Assembly: GCF_001477625.1 (NCBI RefSeq) | Contig: NZ_CP013692.1 | Location: forward strand, 4,712,001-4,776,000 | Direction: 5' to 3' | From: Paucibacter sp. KCTC 42545 | Lineage (GTDB): Bacteria > Pseudomonadota > Gammaproteobacteria > Burkholderiales > Burkholderiaceae_C | Length of the DNA: 64,000 nt | Part shown: positions 8,879 to 16,271 of the stretch, piece by piece | How the letters are laid out: each line of letters opens with the position of its first letter | Position numbering within the stretch: position 1 is the stretch's first letter | Notes under the pieces: model-generated | What the model saw: only the letters and a program-made list of their open reading frames with translations | Databases searched by the model: none | What the model was told of the DNA's origin: nothing | Made by a program: the position numbers and the translations under genes

Positions 8879-9694
8879 ATGCAAGACCTGACCCCCACGC
8901 TGCTGCTGGCAGCCGCCTTGTTCGCAGCACAGCCGGCGGAAGCGCTGGACCTGCCCGCACCGGCCGTGCTGCAAGCCAGCCTGGCCGCTAAGTTGCAAAC
9001 CATCGAGGTGCTGGAGCCTCATTTGAGCGGCGGCCAGCGCCAGGTGCGCTACCTGGGCTACCCGGCGCCGCAGCTGCTGGACCATTTGCTGGGACCGCGT
9101 TGGCGCAAAGACGCCGAGCAGGAAATTGAGCTGCGCGCGCTGGATGGTTTTGTCTCGCGCATTCCGGTGGCGCGCTTTTTGAAGCACGCGGCTTTTCTGG
9201 TGGTGGCCCGAGCCGACGGTGCGGCCTTTCAGGTGGACAACCAGCTGCAAAACGAGAAGGCGGTCGCGCTGGCGCCCTATTACCTGGTGTGGGACAACCT
9301 GCGCTCGCCCGAGCTGCAGGCCGAAGGCGGCGCGCTCTGGCCTTACCAAGTCGCGCACATCAGCCTGCGCCCCAGCAGCCGCGCGGCCCTGTTGCCCGGC
9401 CAGATGGCCAAGCGCTGGGCTACCCAAGCGGCCTGGGTGCAGAAGTACTGCCTCAGCTGCCATCAGGTCAATGGTTATGGCGGCGACAAGCTGCCGCTCA
9501 ATCTGGCGCAGCGGGCGCGCGAGCTCGATGCGGCGGCGTGGCAGCGCCAACTGCTCTCACCCGCCAGCCTCAAGCCGGGCAGCAGCATGCCGGCTTTGCC
9601 GGACAGCTTCAGCCCTGCCTCGCGCGCCAGCGTGGCGGCGCAATTGCACGATTACCTGAAGGCCTTGCCGCTCGCGCCTAAAGTGCTCTGGTGA
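8879..9694 (+). CDS. Exported c-type cytochrome-like protein
   Basis: 271 residues from the ATG at 8879; a TTG at 8849 is possible but the ATG gives a clean signal peptide (TLLLAAALFAAQPAEA). A single haem c attachment motif CLSCH occurs near residue 195, with a downstream Met in SSMPALPD that could be the sixth ligand. The N-terminal 170 residues do not resemble a cytochrome and may form an oxidoreductase accessory domain. Placement directly behind the acylase gene does not explain its role. Its first codons coincide with one copy of the 14-bp repeat described separately. Confidence 0.75.
   Translation: MQDLTPTLLLAAALFAAQPAEALDLPAPAVLQASLAAKLQTIEVLEPHLSGGQRQVRYLGYPAPQLLDHLLGPRWRKDAEQEIELRALDGFVSRIPVARFLKHAAFLVVARADGAAFQVDNQLQNEKAVALAPYYLVWDNLRSPELQAEGGALWPYQVAHISLRPSSRAALLPGQMAKRWATQAAWVQKYCLSCHQVNGYGGDKLPLNLAQRARELDAAAWQRQLLSPASLKPGSSMPALPDSFSPASRASVAAQLHDYLKALPLAPKVLW
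8881..8894 (+). repeat. 14-bp repeat copy 1 (GCAAGACCTGACCC)
   Basis: Exact copy lying across the first codons of the cytochrome c gene (ATG-CAA-GAC-CTG-ACC-C). Confidence 0.8.
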
Positions 9695-9721
9695 AAGGCC
9701 GCCCGGTGCGGTTCCGTCTGC

Positions 9722-10201
9722 CTATTTGGCCGAACGCTGCCGGCCACCATGCGCCGCGCCCACATGGGCCAGGCCGCTGCGTGGCGCGGTGGTGCTGGCT
9801 GGGGCGCCGTCCATCTGGCCCAGCTCTTTCAGAATGGCGCAGTCGGCCCCGGCCGCGGCGGACTTGCAGCGTGCGCGCAGTTCCACCAACTCTTGCTCCA
9901 GAGCCCGCAACTCCACGACACGCTCGGCCACATGCTGGATATGGGCGTCCAGCAAGGCGTTGACGTCGCCGCAGTCCGCGCTGGGCGCATCTTTGAAGCT
10001 CAGCAGCGCGCGGATTTCGTCCAGCGCCATGTCCAAAGAGCGGCATCTGCGGATGAAGGCCAGGCGCTGCACATGCTCGTCTTCGTAGCTGCGGTAATTG
10101 GCGGCGGTGCGCCGGGGCTCGGGGATCAGGCCTTCGCGCTCGTAGAAGCGGATCGCCTCCACCGAGGTCGCTGTTGCCAGCGCCAACTCACCAATCTTCA
10201 T
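9722..10201 (-). CDS. cadR: Cd(II)/Pb(II)-responsive MerR-family regulator
   Basis: 159 residues. The MerR winged helix-turn-helix opens at MKIGELALATATSVEAIRFYEREGL. The metal-binding C-terminal part carries the CadR/PbrR cysteines: ADCGDVNALLDAHI, then ARCKSAAAG and ADCAILKEL. The start at 10201 has AAAGGGA about 6 nt upstream on its strand; longer starts at 10207 and 10219 are possible. In the family the dimer sits on the ATPase promoter, distorts the overlong spacer on metal binding and activates transcription. The divergent P-type ATPase is the obvious target. pbrR is an equally valid name. Confidence 0.9.
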   Translation of the reverse strand: MKIGELALATATSVEAIRFYEREGLIPEPRRTAANYRSYEDEHVQRLAFIRRCRSLDMALDEIRALLSFKDAPSADCGDVNALLDAHIQHVAERVVELRALEQELVELRARCKSAAAGADCAILKELGQMDGAPASTTAPRSGLAHVGAAHGGRQRSAK

Positions 10202-10228
10202 GGCCATCCCTTTCTGCAATCATCGGGC

Positions 10229-10259
10229 TTGACTCTATACCCACTTCAGGGTTTCCAAT
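10229..10259 (+). promoter_or_regulatory. MerR-type metal-inducible promoter of the P-type ATPase
   Basis: A -35 TTGACT (10229-10234) and a -10 TCCAAT (10254-10259) are separated by 19 bp, the overlong spacing characteristic of MerR-regulated promoters. The spacer contains the imperfect dyad ACTCTATACCC...AGGGT, which closely resembles the known PbrR-controlled pbrA promoter. The predicted transcription start falls at about the ATG of the ATPase. Confidence 0.85.
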
Positions 10260-10265
10260 GACTCC

Positions 10266-12530
10266 ATGACGCACAAACACACGCATTCCCCAGCGGCCGC
10301 AAGCGGCCATGAACATGCCCCTGCTCATGCCCATGCTTGCGGCAAGTCGGCCTGCGAGACAGCTTCTTCGCCCAGTTCGCCCGCCGATCCGCTGCCCGCT
10401 GACAAGGGCGCCTTGCGCTTTCGCATCCCCACCATGGACTGCGCGGTGGAAGAGTCTGAAATCCGCCGCGCCCTGGAGCCGATTGCCGGCGTCAGCGCCT
10501 TGCGCTTCGACCTCAGCCAGCGCGTGCTGTCGCTGAAGGCCGAGGCTCCCCCGGTGCTTGAAGCCGCCTTGGCCGCCATCCGCAAAGCCGGCTTTGAGCC
10601 CACGCCGCTGGACCTTGCAGCGAATGGCAGCAGCGAAGACAGCCCAGCGCCCATCGCCTCCGGCCTGCCGCGGCTGCTGGCCTCCTTGTTCTTCGCCCTG
10701 CTGGCTGAAGGCTTTGCCTTCTTCGCGCCCGACACGCGGCCCTTCCAGTTCGGTGCCATGGCTCTGGCCGCCATCGCCATCGGCCTGGCCGGTTTTGATA
10801 CCTACAAAAAAGGCTTCTATGCCCTGCGCGTCGGCCGCCTGAACATCAACGCCTTGATGGCGGTGGCGGTGACCGGCGCCTTCCTGATTGGCCAGTGGCC
10901 CGAGGCGGCGATGGTGATGGCGCTTTATGCCATTGCCGAGCTGATCGAAGCGCGGGCGGTGGACAAGGCTCGCAATGCCATCAAGACATTGTTGGCCATG
11001 GCGCCGGAGGAGGCTGAAGTCCTGCAAGCCGATGGCAGCTGGCTGCGCCAATTGACCGCCGACGTGGCGGTGGGCGCCACCGTGCGCCTGCGCCCTGGTG
11101 AGCGGGTGCCGCTGGACGGCGTGATCACCCAAGGCGCCAGCGCCATCGACCAAGCGCCGGTCACCGGCGAGAGCGTGCCGGTGGACAAGGCCGTGGGCGA
11201 CGAGGTCTACGCCGGCACCATCAACCAGACGGCGGCGCTGGAATTCCGCGTGAGCGCCCTGGCTTCGAACAGCACCCTGGCCCGCATCATCCACGCGGTG
11301 GAAGAAGCGCAAAGCGCGCGTGCACCCACCCAGCGCTTCGTCGACAAGTTCGCCGCCATCTACACGCCGGCGGTCTTCGTGCTGGCTCTGGCCGTGGCGG
11401 CCTTCATGCCTTGGCTGATGGGCTGGACCTGGCTGGAAGCGGTTTACAAAGCCCTGGTGCTGCTGGTGATTGCCTGCCCCTGCGCCTTGGTGATCTCCAC
11501 CCCGGTGACCATCGTCAGCGGCCTGGCGGCTGCGGCCCGGCGCGGCATTCTGATCAAGGGCGGCGTCTATCTGGAGCAGGCACGCATGCTCAAGGCCGTG
11601 GCGCTGGACAAGACCGGCACCATCACCGAGGGCAAGCCGCGCCTGGTGGAGTTCCAGCCCATCGTCGCCAAAATGGACCGCGCAGCGCTGGCCCGCTTGG
11701 CCCTGGCCCTGGCCAGCCGCTCGGATCATCCGGTGTCCAAGGCCATCGCCCAAGGTTTGCTGAGCGCGGGTGAGGCCGCGGCCGTGCAAGACTTCAAGGC
11801 CGCCGCCGGGCGGGGTGTTGAAGGGCGCATCGATGGCCTCAGCTACGTGCTGGGCAATCACCGCTGGATCGAAGAGCGCGGCCAATGCTCGCCGGCCATC
11901 GAGGCGGCCTTGCGTGTGCATGAGGAAGCCGGTCGCACCGTCACCCTGCTGGCGGGTGAGCAGGGTGTGCTGGCCATCTGCGCGGTGGCGGACACCATCA
12001 AGCCCTCGTCCCGCCAAGCGGTGGCCGAGCTGATCGCGTTAGGCGTCACGCCCGTGATGCTCACCGGCGACAACAGCGCCACCGCCCAGGCCATCGCCGC
12101 CCAGGCCGGCATTGCCGAGGCACGCGGCAATTTGCTGCCGGAAGACAAGCTGGCGGCGATCAAGGAGCTGCAGCAGCGCCATGGCCCGACCGGCATGACG
12201 GGCGACGGCATCAACGATGCACCCGCGCTGGCGCAGGCCGATATCGGCTTTGCTATGGGCGGCGCCGGCACCCACACCGCGATGGAAGCGGCCGATGTGA
12301 TCGTGATGAATGACGATCTGCAGCGCCTGCCGGAAACCATCCGCCTCTCGCGCCGCACCCGCAGCGTGCTGGTGCAGAACATCGCCCTGGCGCTGGGCAT
12401 CAAGGGCGTCTTCCTGCTGGCGGCCCTGTTCGGCAATGCCAGCATGTGGATGGCCGTGTTCGCCGACATGGGCGCCAGCTTGCTGGTGGTCTTCAACGGC
12501 CTGCGCTTGCTGCGCAGCAAGGTGTCGTGA
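10266..12530 (+). CDS. cadA: Heavy-metal (Cd/Pb/Zn) translocating P1B-type ATPase
   Basis: 754 residues. A His-rich leader (THKHTHS, HEHAPAHAHA) is followed by one soft-metal-binding domain in which the usual CxxC is replaced by MDCAVEE, a variant in which acidic residues follow a single Cys. The channel motif CPC is at residues 404-406, the phosphorylation motif DKTGT at 448-452, the HP locus in SRSDHPVSKA and the hinge motif GDGINDAP near residue 646. CPC plus CadR/PbrR control points to Cd2+/Pb2+/Zn2+ efflux rather than copper. With a start this close to the promoter, the mRNA may be leaderless. zntA/pbrA are alternative names. Confidence 0.93.
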   Translation: MTHKHTHSPAAASGHEHAPAHAHACGKSACETASSPSSPADPLPADKGALRFRIPTMDCAVEESEIRRALEPIAGVSALRFDLSQRVLSLKAEAPPVLEAALAAIRKAGFEPTPLDLAANGSSEDSPAPIASGLPRLLASLFFALLAEGFAFFAPDTRPFQFGAMALAAIAIGLAGFDTYKKGFYALRVGRLNINALMAVAVTGAFLIGQWPEAAMVMALYAIAELIEARAVDKARNAIKTLLAMAPEEAEVLQADGSWLRQLTADVAVGATVRLRPGERVPLDGVITQGASAIDQAPVTGESVPVDKAVGDEVYAGTINQTAALEFRVSALASNSTLARIIHAVEEAQSARAPTQRFVDKFAAIYTPAVFVLALAVAAFMPWLMGWTWLEAVYKALVLLVIACPCALVISTPVTIVSGLAAAARRGILIKGGVYLEQARMLKAVALDKTGTITEGKPRLVEFQPIVAKMDRAALARLALALASRSDHPVSKAIAQGLLSAGEAAAVQDFKAAAGRGVEGRIDGLSYVLGNHRWIEERGQCSPAIEAALRVHEEAGRTVTLLAGEQGVLAICAVADTIKPSSRQAVAELIALGVTPVMLTGDNSATAQAIAAQAGIAEARGNLLPEDKLAAIKELQQRHGPTGMTGDGINDAPALAQADIGFAMGGAGTHTAMEAADVIVMNDDLQRLPETIRLSRRTRSVLVQNIALALGIKGVFLLAALFGNASMWMAVFADMGASLLVVFNGLRLLRSKVS

Positions 12531-12554
12531 ACCAACGGCTCGCTTTGCTGCGGG

Positions 12555-12584
12555 CTGAACTGCACTGAACTGCGCTGAACTGTG
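12555..12584 (+). repeat. Short tandem repeat, 3 x 10 bp
   Basis: Three consecutive copies of CTGAACTG followed by CA, CG and TG lie 24 bp after the ATPase stop codon. No function is apparent; slipped-strand expansion is the simplest origin. Confidence 0.7.
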
Positions 12585-12744
12585 GACTTGGGCCGGCGCT
12601 TATCGGCGCTTTTGAATTTTGCCGAGCGGGCAAGATACAAGGTACCGGGAGCTCTACGCGTCGAGGCTGTCGGACCTGGCCCCAGCCATCAGCGCTCCGG
12701 GCCTCACACTGTTGTTGATCCCTCTCGGCGCGCGGAGACTTCGC

Positions 12745-13935
12745 ATGGCACACCTTTTGATCGTCGAATTGCCGGGCGGCAATGATGTGGACATCATGCG
12801 GGCCGCCATCGAGCGCGGCGACACCTTCAGCTTCCTGACCGCCGACCTCGCGCATTACCAACGCCAGCCCCTGGTCAGCGCCGTGCTGGAAATGGCCCAG
12901 CGCATCATCACCCTGCCGGGCTTTGATTACGACGAAGTGCAGGGCGAGGTGCTGGCCTTGCACAAGCGCTGGCCCATCGAGGCCTTGCTCTGCCTGGTCG
13001 ACAAGCGCCTGCTGGACGCCGCGCGGCTGGCACAGGCCCTGGGCCTGCCGCATATCCGCCCCGAGACGGCGCGCTTGCTGCGCGACCCCGCCGCCTTGCA
13101 TCACCACCTTGCCGAGCAGGGTTTGGATCATGCCGAAGCCGCCCCGGCCACCCGCGCCGCCATGTTGTCGCACCCGCTGCAGCAACTGCAGTTGCTGCGG
13201 CACGGCCAGCTGATTGGCTGCGACACCTTCAGCGTGAATGGCCGCCACCACTTGCTGGGCGTGAATGAAAAGCAGAGCTTCGCGCCGCCATATGCGTCAA
13301 CAGCCTCGGTGGCGATTCGCGGCGGCTGCTTCACGCCCAATCAAGGCCAGTACGCTGAGATTGAGCGTTTTGTTTTCGCCCGGCTCGACGCCCTGGGCTT
13401 TGACTGGGGCGCTGCCCATACCGAGCTGATGCTCACTGAGGCCGGCTTGCGCTTGGTCGCCGTGAATGGGCGTCTGGTGGGCGCCAAGCTGCCGCGCCTG
13501 CTCAGCTATGCGCTGGGCTATTCGGTGCATGAGGCGCTGGTGGATGTGCATCTGGGTCAGTGGCCGGCTGCCACCTTGGCGCAGGATCAGGCTCGGCCCA
13601 CGCAGGTGGCCGTGGTGCGCTGGCTGGCGGCCGCGCATGAGGGCGAGCTACGCCGGGTTGATCTGCCCGAGCAAGCCACCGCGTTATTCCCTGGCCTGCG
13701 CTGCGTGGAAATGCTCAAGCGCAGCGGCGACGCGCTGCGCCCGCCGCAAGAGAACGCCGACCGCATCGGCTATGTGATGGTGAGCGCCGCCATGCGGGTG
13801 GACGCCGAGCGGGTGGCTGAGCGCTACCTCGCCGCCAGCCGCATTGTCATGGCCGACGAGGTGCTTGACCCATTCGACATGGCCGGCGCGGAGCCGAGCT
13901 GGCCGAGCGCCGCCCCGGGTCGGCTGCTGCAATAG
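12745..13935 (+). CDS. Degenerate ATP-grasp-like protein
   Basis: 396 residues from the ATG at 12745; the frame is open to 12619 but MAHLLIVELPGG is the natural N-terminal beta strand. The C-terminal half reads like the second lobe of carboxylate-amine ligases (LGFDWGAAHTELMLTEAGLRLVAVNGRL, cut here; note AHTEL and VNGRL). Between RDPAALHHHLAEQGL and HPLQQLQLLRHG only about 20 residues remain where the family normally has the nucleotide-binding subdomain with its P-loop-like Lys. Catalysis is therefore doubtful. Neither partner nor pathway is given by its neighbours. Confidence 0.6.
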   Translation: MAHLLIVELPGGNDVDIMRAAIERGDTFSFLTADLAHYQRQPLVSAVLEMAQRIITLPGFDYDEVQGEVLALHKRWPIEALLCLVDKRLLDAARLAQALGLPHIRPETARLLRDPAALHHHLAEQGLDHAEAAPATRAAMLSHPLQQLQLLRHGQLIGCDTFSVNGRHHLLGVNEKQSFAPPYASTASVAIRGGCFTPNQGQYAEIERFVFARLDALGFDWGAAHTELMLTEAGLRLVAVNGRLVGAKLPRLLSYALGYSVHEALVDVHLGQWPAATLAQDQARPTQVAVVRWLAAAHEGELRRVDLPEQATALFPGLRCVEMLKRSGDALRPPQENADRIGYVMVSAAMRVDAERVAERYLAASRIVMADEVLDPFDMAGAEPSWPSAAPGRLLQ

Positions 13936-13954
13936 CCGCCAGCCCAGTTCGGGC

Positions 13955-14203
13955 CTACTTGGCAGGCGTGGGGGCTGGGGCCTTCTCGCGCTGGTAACGG
14001 TCGTAAGACATATTGGCGTCTTGCAAGCAGCGATCGCGCTGGGCGCTGTCCATCAGCTTGTTGCACTGATCGCGCTGGGCCTCGCGGCCGGCGGCGTACC
14101 ACTCCTGGCTGCTGCAGGCGCTGAGCAAGCTCAGGCTGAGTGCGAGTGCTGTCGTGAGGCCGATCCCTCGGCCCAGTTTCTCGTAGTCATTGTCAGTTCG
14201 CAT
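13955..14203 (-). CDS. Small hypothetical lipoprotein
   Basis: 82 residues from MRTDNDYEKLGRG. A hydrophobic segment ends in the lipobox LSAC-SSQEW, and the mature peptide carries two further Cys (DQCNKLMD, DRCLQDANM) that could form a disulfide. An alternative upstream ATG at 14242 lies inside the acetyltransferase gene. The start overlaps the end of the upstream GNAT gene by 11 bp, so it is likely the last gene of the GST-GNAT operon. Function unknown. Confidence 0.6.
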   Translation of the reverse strand: MRTDNDYEKLGRGIGLTTALALSLSLLSACSSQEWYAAGREAQRDQCNKLMDSAQRDRCLQDANMSYDRYQREKAPAPTPAK

Positions 14204-14681
14204 CGATTTGCCCCCGCGCCACAGCGCCTTCCGGGTCCTCAAAAATGGCCATGGCCGTCAGCATGCGCCGGAAGCCGAACTTTTTGTAGAAGGGCTCTTT
14301 GCCGGCCACGGCGTAAAGAATGATCTTGCGGTGGCCCTGGCATTGGTCCAGCAGCTTTTGCACGACTTGCTTGCCCAGGCCCGTGCCCTGGTGGCTGGGG
14401 TGGACGGCGATGTCGCACAGATAGGCGCAATCCACCCCGTCCGACAGCGCCCTGCCCGCGCCCGCCAAGCCGCCCTGAGCATCGCGCACCAGCCAGCGGA
14501 AGCGGCTATTGCTGAACGCGGTTTGCAGATCGCGGGCGTTCTTGCTGCCCAGCGGCGCCGCGCGGTACAGCGCCACCAACTCGTCCCAGTTCAGGCTGCT
14601 GATGTCATCGCTCCAGGCCAGGGGCAGGGCCTGGGCCAGTGCGTTGGGCTCACTCATTGAAGCAGTCATGGGTTCAGACAT
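14193..14681 (-). CDS. GNAT-family N-acetyltransferase
   Basis: 162 residues from MSEPMTASMSEPNAL; later in-frame Met codons at 14669 and 14657 are also possible. Acetyl-CoA-binding motif A is clear: CDIAVHPSHQGTGLGKQVVQKL, with the Q-x-x-G-x-G core in HQGTGLG. The C-terminal FYKKFGFRRM is the usual motif B. Substrate unknown. It begins 9 bp after the GST stop codon and overlaps the small lipoprotein gene downstream. Confidence 0.85.
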   Translation of the reverse strand: MSEPMTASMSEPNALAQALPLAWSDDISSLNWDELVALYRAAPLGSKNARDLQTAFSNSRFRWLVRDAQGGLAGAGRALSDGVDCAYLCDIAVHPSHQGTGLGKQVVQKLLDQCQGHRKIILYAVAGKEPFYKKFGFRRMLTAMAIFEDPEGAVARGQIDAN

Positions 14682-14689
14682 TTGTTCAA

Positions 14690-15355
14690 TCAATCCGTGC
14701 CGAAGAAGCTGGCCGGCAGCTGCTCGGTTGCGAAGGCGCGTTGCACCGCCGGGCGGGCCAACATGCGGCACAGATAGGGCGCCAGATGCGGATAGGCGGA
14801 GGCGTCGCGCGCCGGGCGCTTGAAGTTGCGGGCCCAGCAGCACAGCACAAAAGCCAGGCAGTCCAGCGCGCTGTACTGCGCGCCCAGCAGCCAGGGGCCG
14901 CCGCTCTTGTGCATTTGCGTGTCCAGCTGGGTCAGCACGCCGGTGAGCCGCTCTTCGGCCATTGCCTTCACTTCGGCGGCACCGGTGGTGTTGCCCGGGG
15001 CCACATAGCGCTGGGCGTAGTAGTAAGTTTTGAAGTCGGCCTGGAAGGTGTTGCTGAGCCAGAGCATCCACTTGTAATACTCGGCGCGCTGCGCGGTGGC
15101 CAGGGCCGGGGCCAGGCCGGCCTCGGGGTAGCGGTCGGCCAGATGCAGCAAGATGGCGGCGGTTTCATACAGCACCACATCGCCGTCCACCAGCACCGGG
15201 ATCAGGCCGTTGGGGTTGAGCTTGAGGTAGGCCGCCGACTTCTGCGCATTGTTGGCGCGGTCCACCAGCTTGAGCTCGAAGGGGACACCCAATTCCTCCA
15301 GCAAGATGTGCGGGATCAGGCTGGCGTCGCTGGGGTGGTAGTGGAGTTGCAGCAT
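14690..15355 (-). CDS. Glutathione S-transferase family protein
   Basis: 221 residues. The thioredoxin-like N-domain (MLQLHYHPSDASLIPHILLEELG) contains the cis-Pro in NPNGLIPVLVDGD and the glutathione gamma-glutamyl-binding LYETAAILLHLADRY (the usual E-S is E-T here). The C-terminal helical domain follows. The catalytic residue is probably the Ser in HPSDAS. The start at 15355 is chosen over 15406 because it aligns with the family. It is the first gene of a three-gene minus-strand operon with GNAT and a lipoprotein. Confidence 0.9.
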   Translation of the reverse strand: MLQLHYHPSDASLIPHILLEELGVPFELKLVDRANNAQKSAAYLKLNPNGLIPVLVDGDVVLYETAAILLHLADRYPEAGLAPALATAQRAEYYKWMLWLSNTFQADFKTYYYAQRYVAPGNTTGAAEVKAMAEERLTGVLTQLDTQMHKSGGPWLLGAQYSALDCLAFVLCCWARNFKRPARDASAYPHLAPYLCRMLARPAVQRAFATEQLPASFFGTD

Positions 15356-15442
15356 GGGGCTAGCTCGCTTTCGATGTGGCGGTGGCAGTGAGGGCAACTG
15401 TAGCAAGCGCCATCATTCGGCCCGCGCGCTGCAGCGGCTTGC

Positions 15443-16186
15443 CTACCAGCTGTCCACATCAAACTGCCGCGCAATGGCCGCCAGCCGGCCCGATTTTTGT
15501 AGCGCCTCCAGCCCTGCCCGCAAGCGCTGCGCCTGGGCGTCCGCCGCGGGGCCTGACGCTGTCAGGGCCCAGCCCAGGGGTATCTCTGCAAACGAAGGCT
15601 CCAGCCAGCGGATCTGGGCTTTGGCGTCTGCCAGCTGGGTGCGCAGAAGGTGCATGCCGACGGCGCGCTCCAGGGCCACCAGATCCAGGCGCGAGCGGCT
15701 GAGCATGCGCAGATTGACGAGGTCATCGGTATGCGGGTGCAGATTGAGGCCGGCGCCCAGAAACTCGGCGGGGTAGCCATAGCCCCGCCCCGTGCCAATC
15801 TTGCGCTGGCCGATGGCGCGCCAGGAGGACACATCAACCGCCGTGTCGGCGCGGCCGAAGAAGCCCAGCCGGCTGCGGAACACGGGCATGAAGTGGTGCA
15901 AGCCCATGGTGGCTATCTCCGGCGGCCACAGCACCAGCACGCCGTCAAACTTGCGGTACTCCACATTCACCCGCGACCAGGGCTGGTAGCTCACCTCCAC
16001 CTTGTAGCCGGCAGGCGCCAAGGCCTCCCGCAAAGCAATCACCATGGCCCCACCGCTGCTCATGAGGACGCTGGTGTAGGGCGGGTACTCCGTGGCGACG
16101 AAACGCAAAGTGACGGCTTGCCCCCAGGCCAGCGCCGTCATCAACTGCAGCGCCAGGGCGACGCAGATCGGGTAGAGCCTTTTCAT
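15443..16186 (-). CDS. Periplasmic solute-binding protein (SBP_bac_3-like)
   Basis: 247 residues. Signal peptide MKRLYPICVALALQLMTALA ends at WGQA. The mature part VTLRFVATEYPPYTS and the later VSSWRAIGQRKIGTGRGYG match the two-lobed amino-acid-type binding proteins. No permease or ATPase gene is nearby, so it may be an orphan receptor or sensor-like protein, as is common for this family in Burkholderiales. Its closest neighbour downstream is the GST operon on the same strand. Confidence 0.75.
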   Translation of the reverse strand: MKRLYPICVALALQLMTALAWGQAVTLRFVATEYPPYTSVLMSSGGAMVIALREALAPAGYKVEVSYQPWSRVNVEYRKFDGVLVLWPPEIATMGLHHFMPVFRSRLGFFGRADTAVDVSSWRAIGQRKIGTGRGYGYPAEFLGAGLNLHPHTDDLVNLRMLSRSRLDLVALERAVGMHLLRTQLADAKAQIRWLEPSFAEIPLGWALTASGPAADAQAQRLRAGLEALQKSGRLAAIARQFDVDSW

Positions 16187-16271
16187 ACGACTCGTTCTAC
16201 ACCCAATCTTCGCCGGCGCAAGTGGGGTGATCTCAGCACCAGGGCCACCGCGCTCAGAGCTAGCGCCGCAC

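Noticed and set aside
10188..12017. A 609-codon minus-strand frame opposite the metal ATPase
   Set aside because: Low-complexity Gln/Gly/His-rich translation and complete overlap with a gene carrying all P-type ATPase motifs.
12594..12613. Terminator after the metal ATPase
   Set aside because: The GCGC-TTATCG-GCGC stem is only 4 bp with a short T stretch, which is too weak to call.
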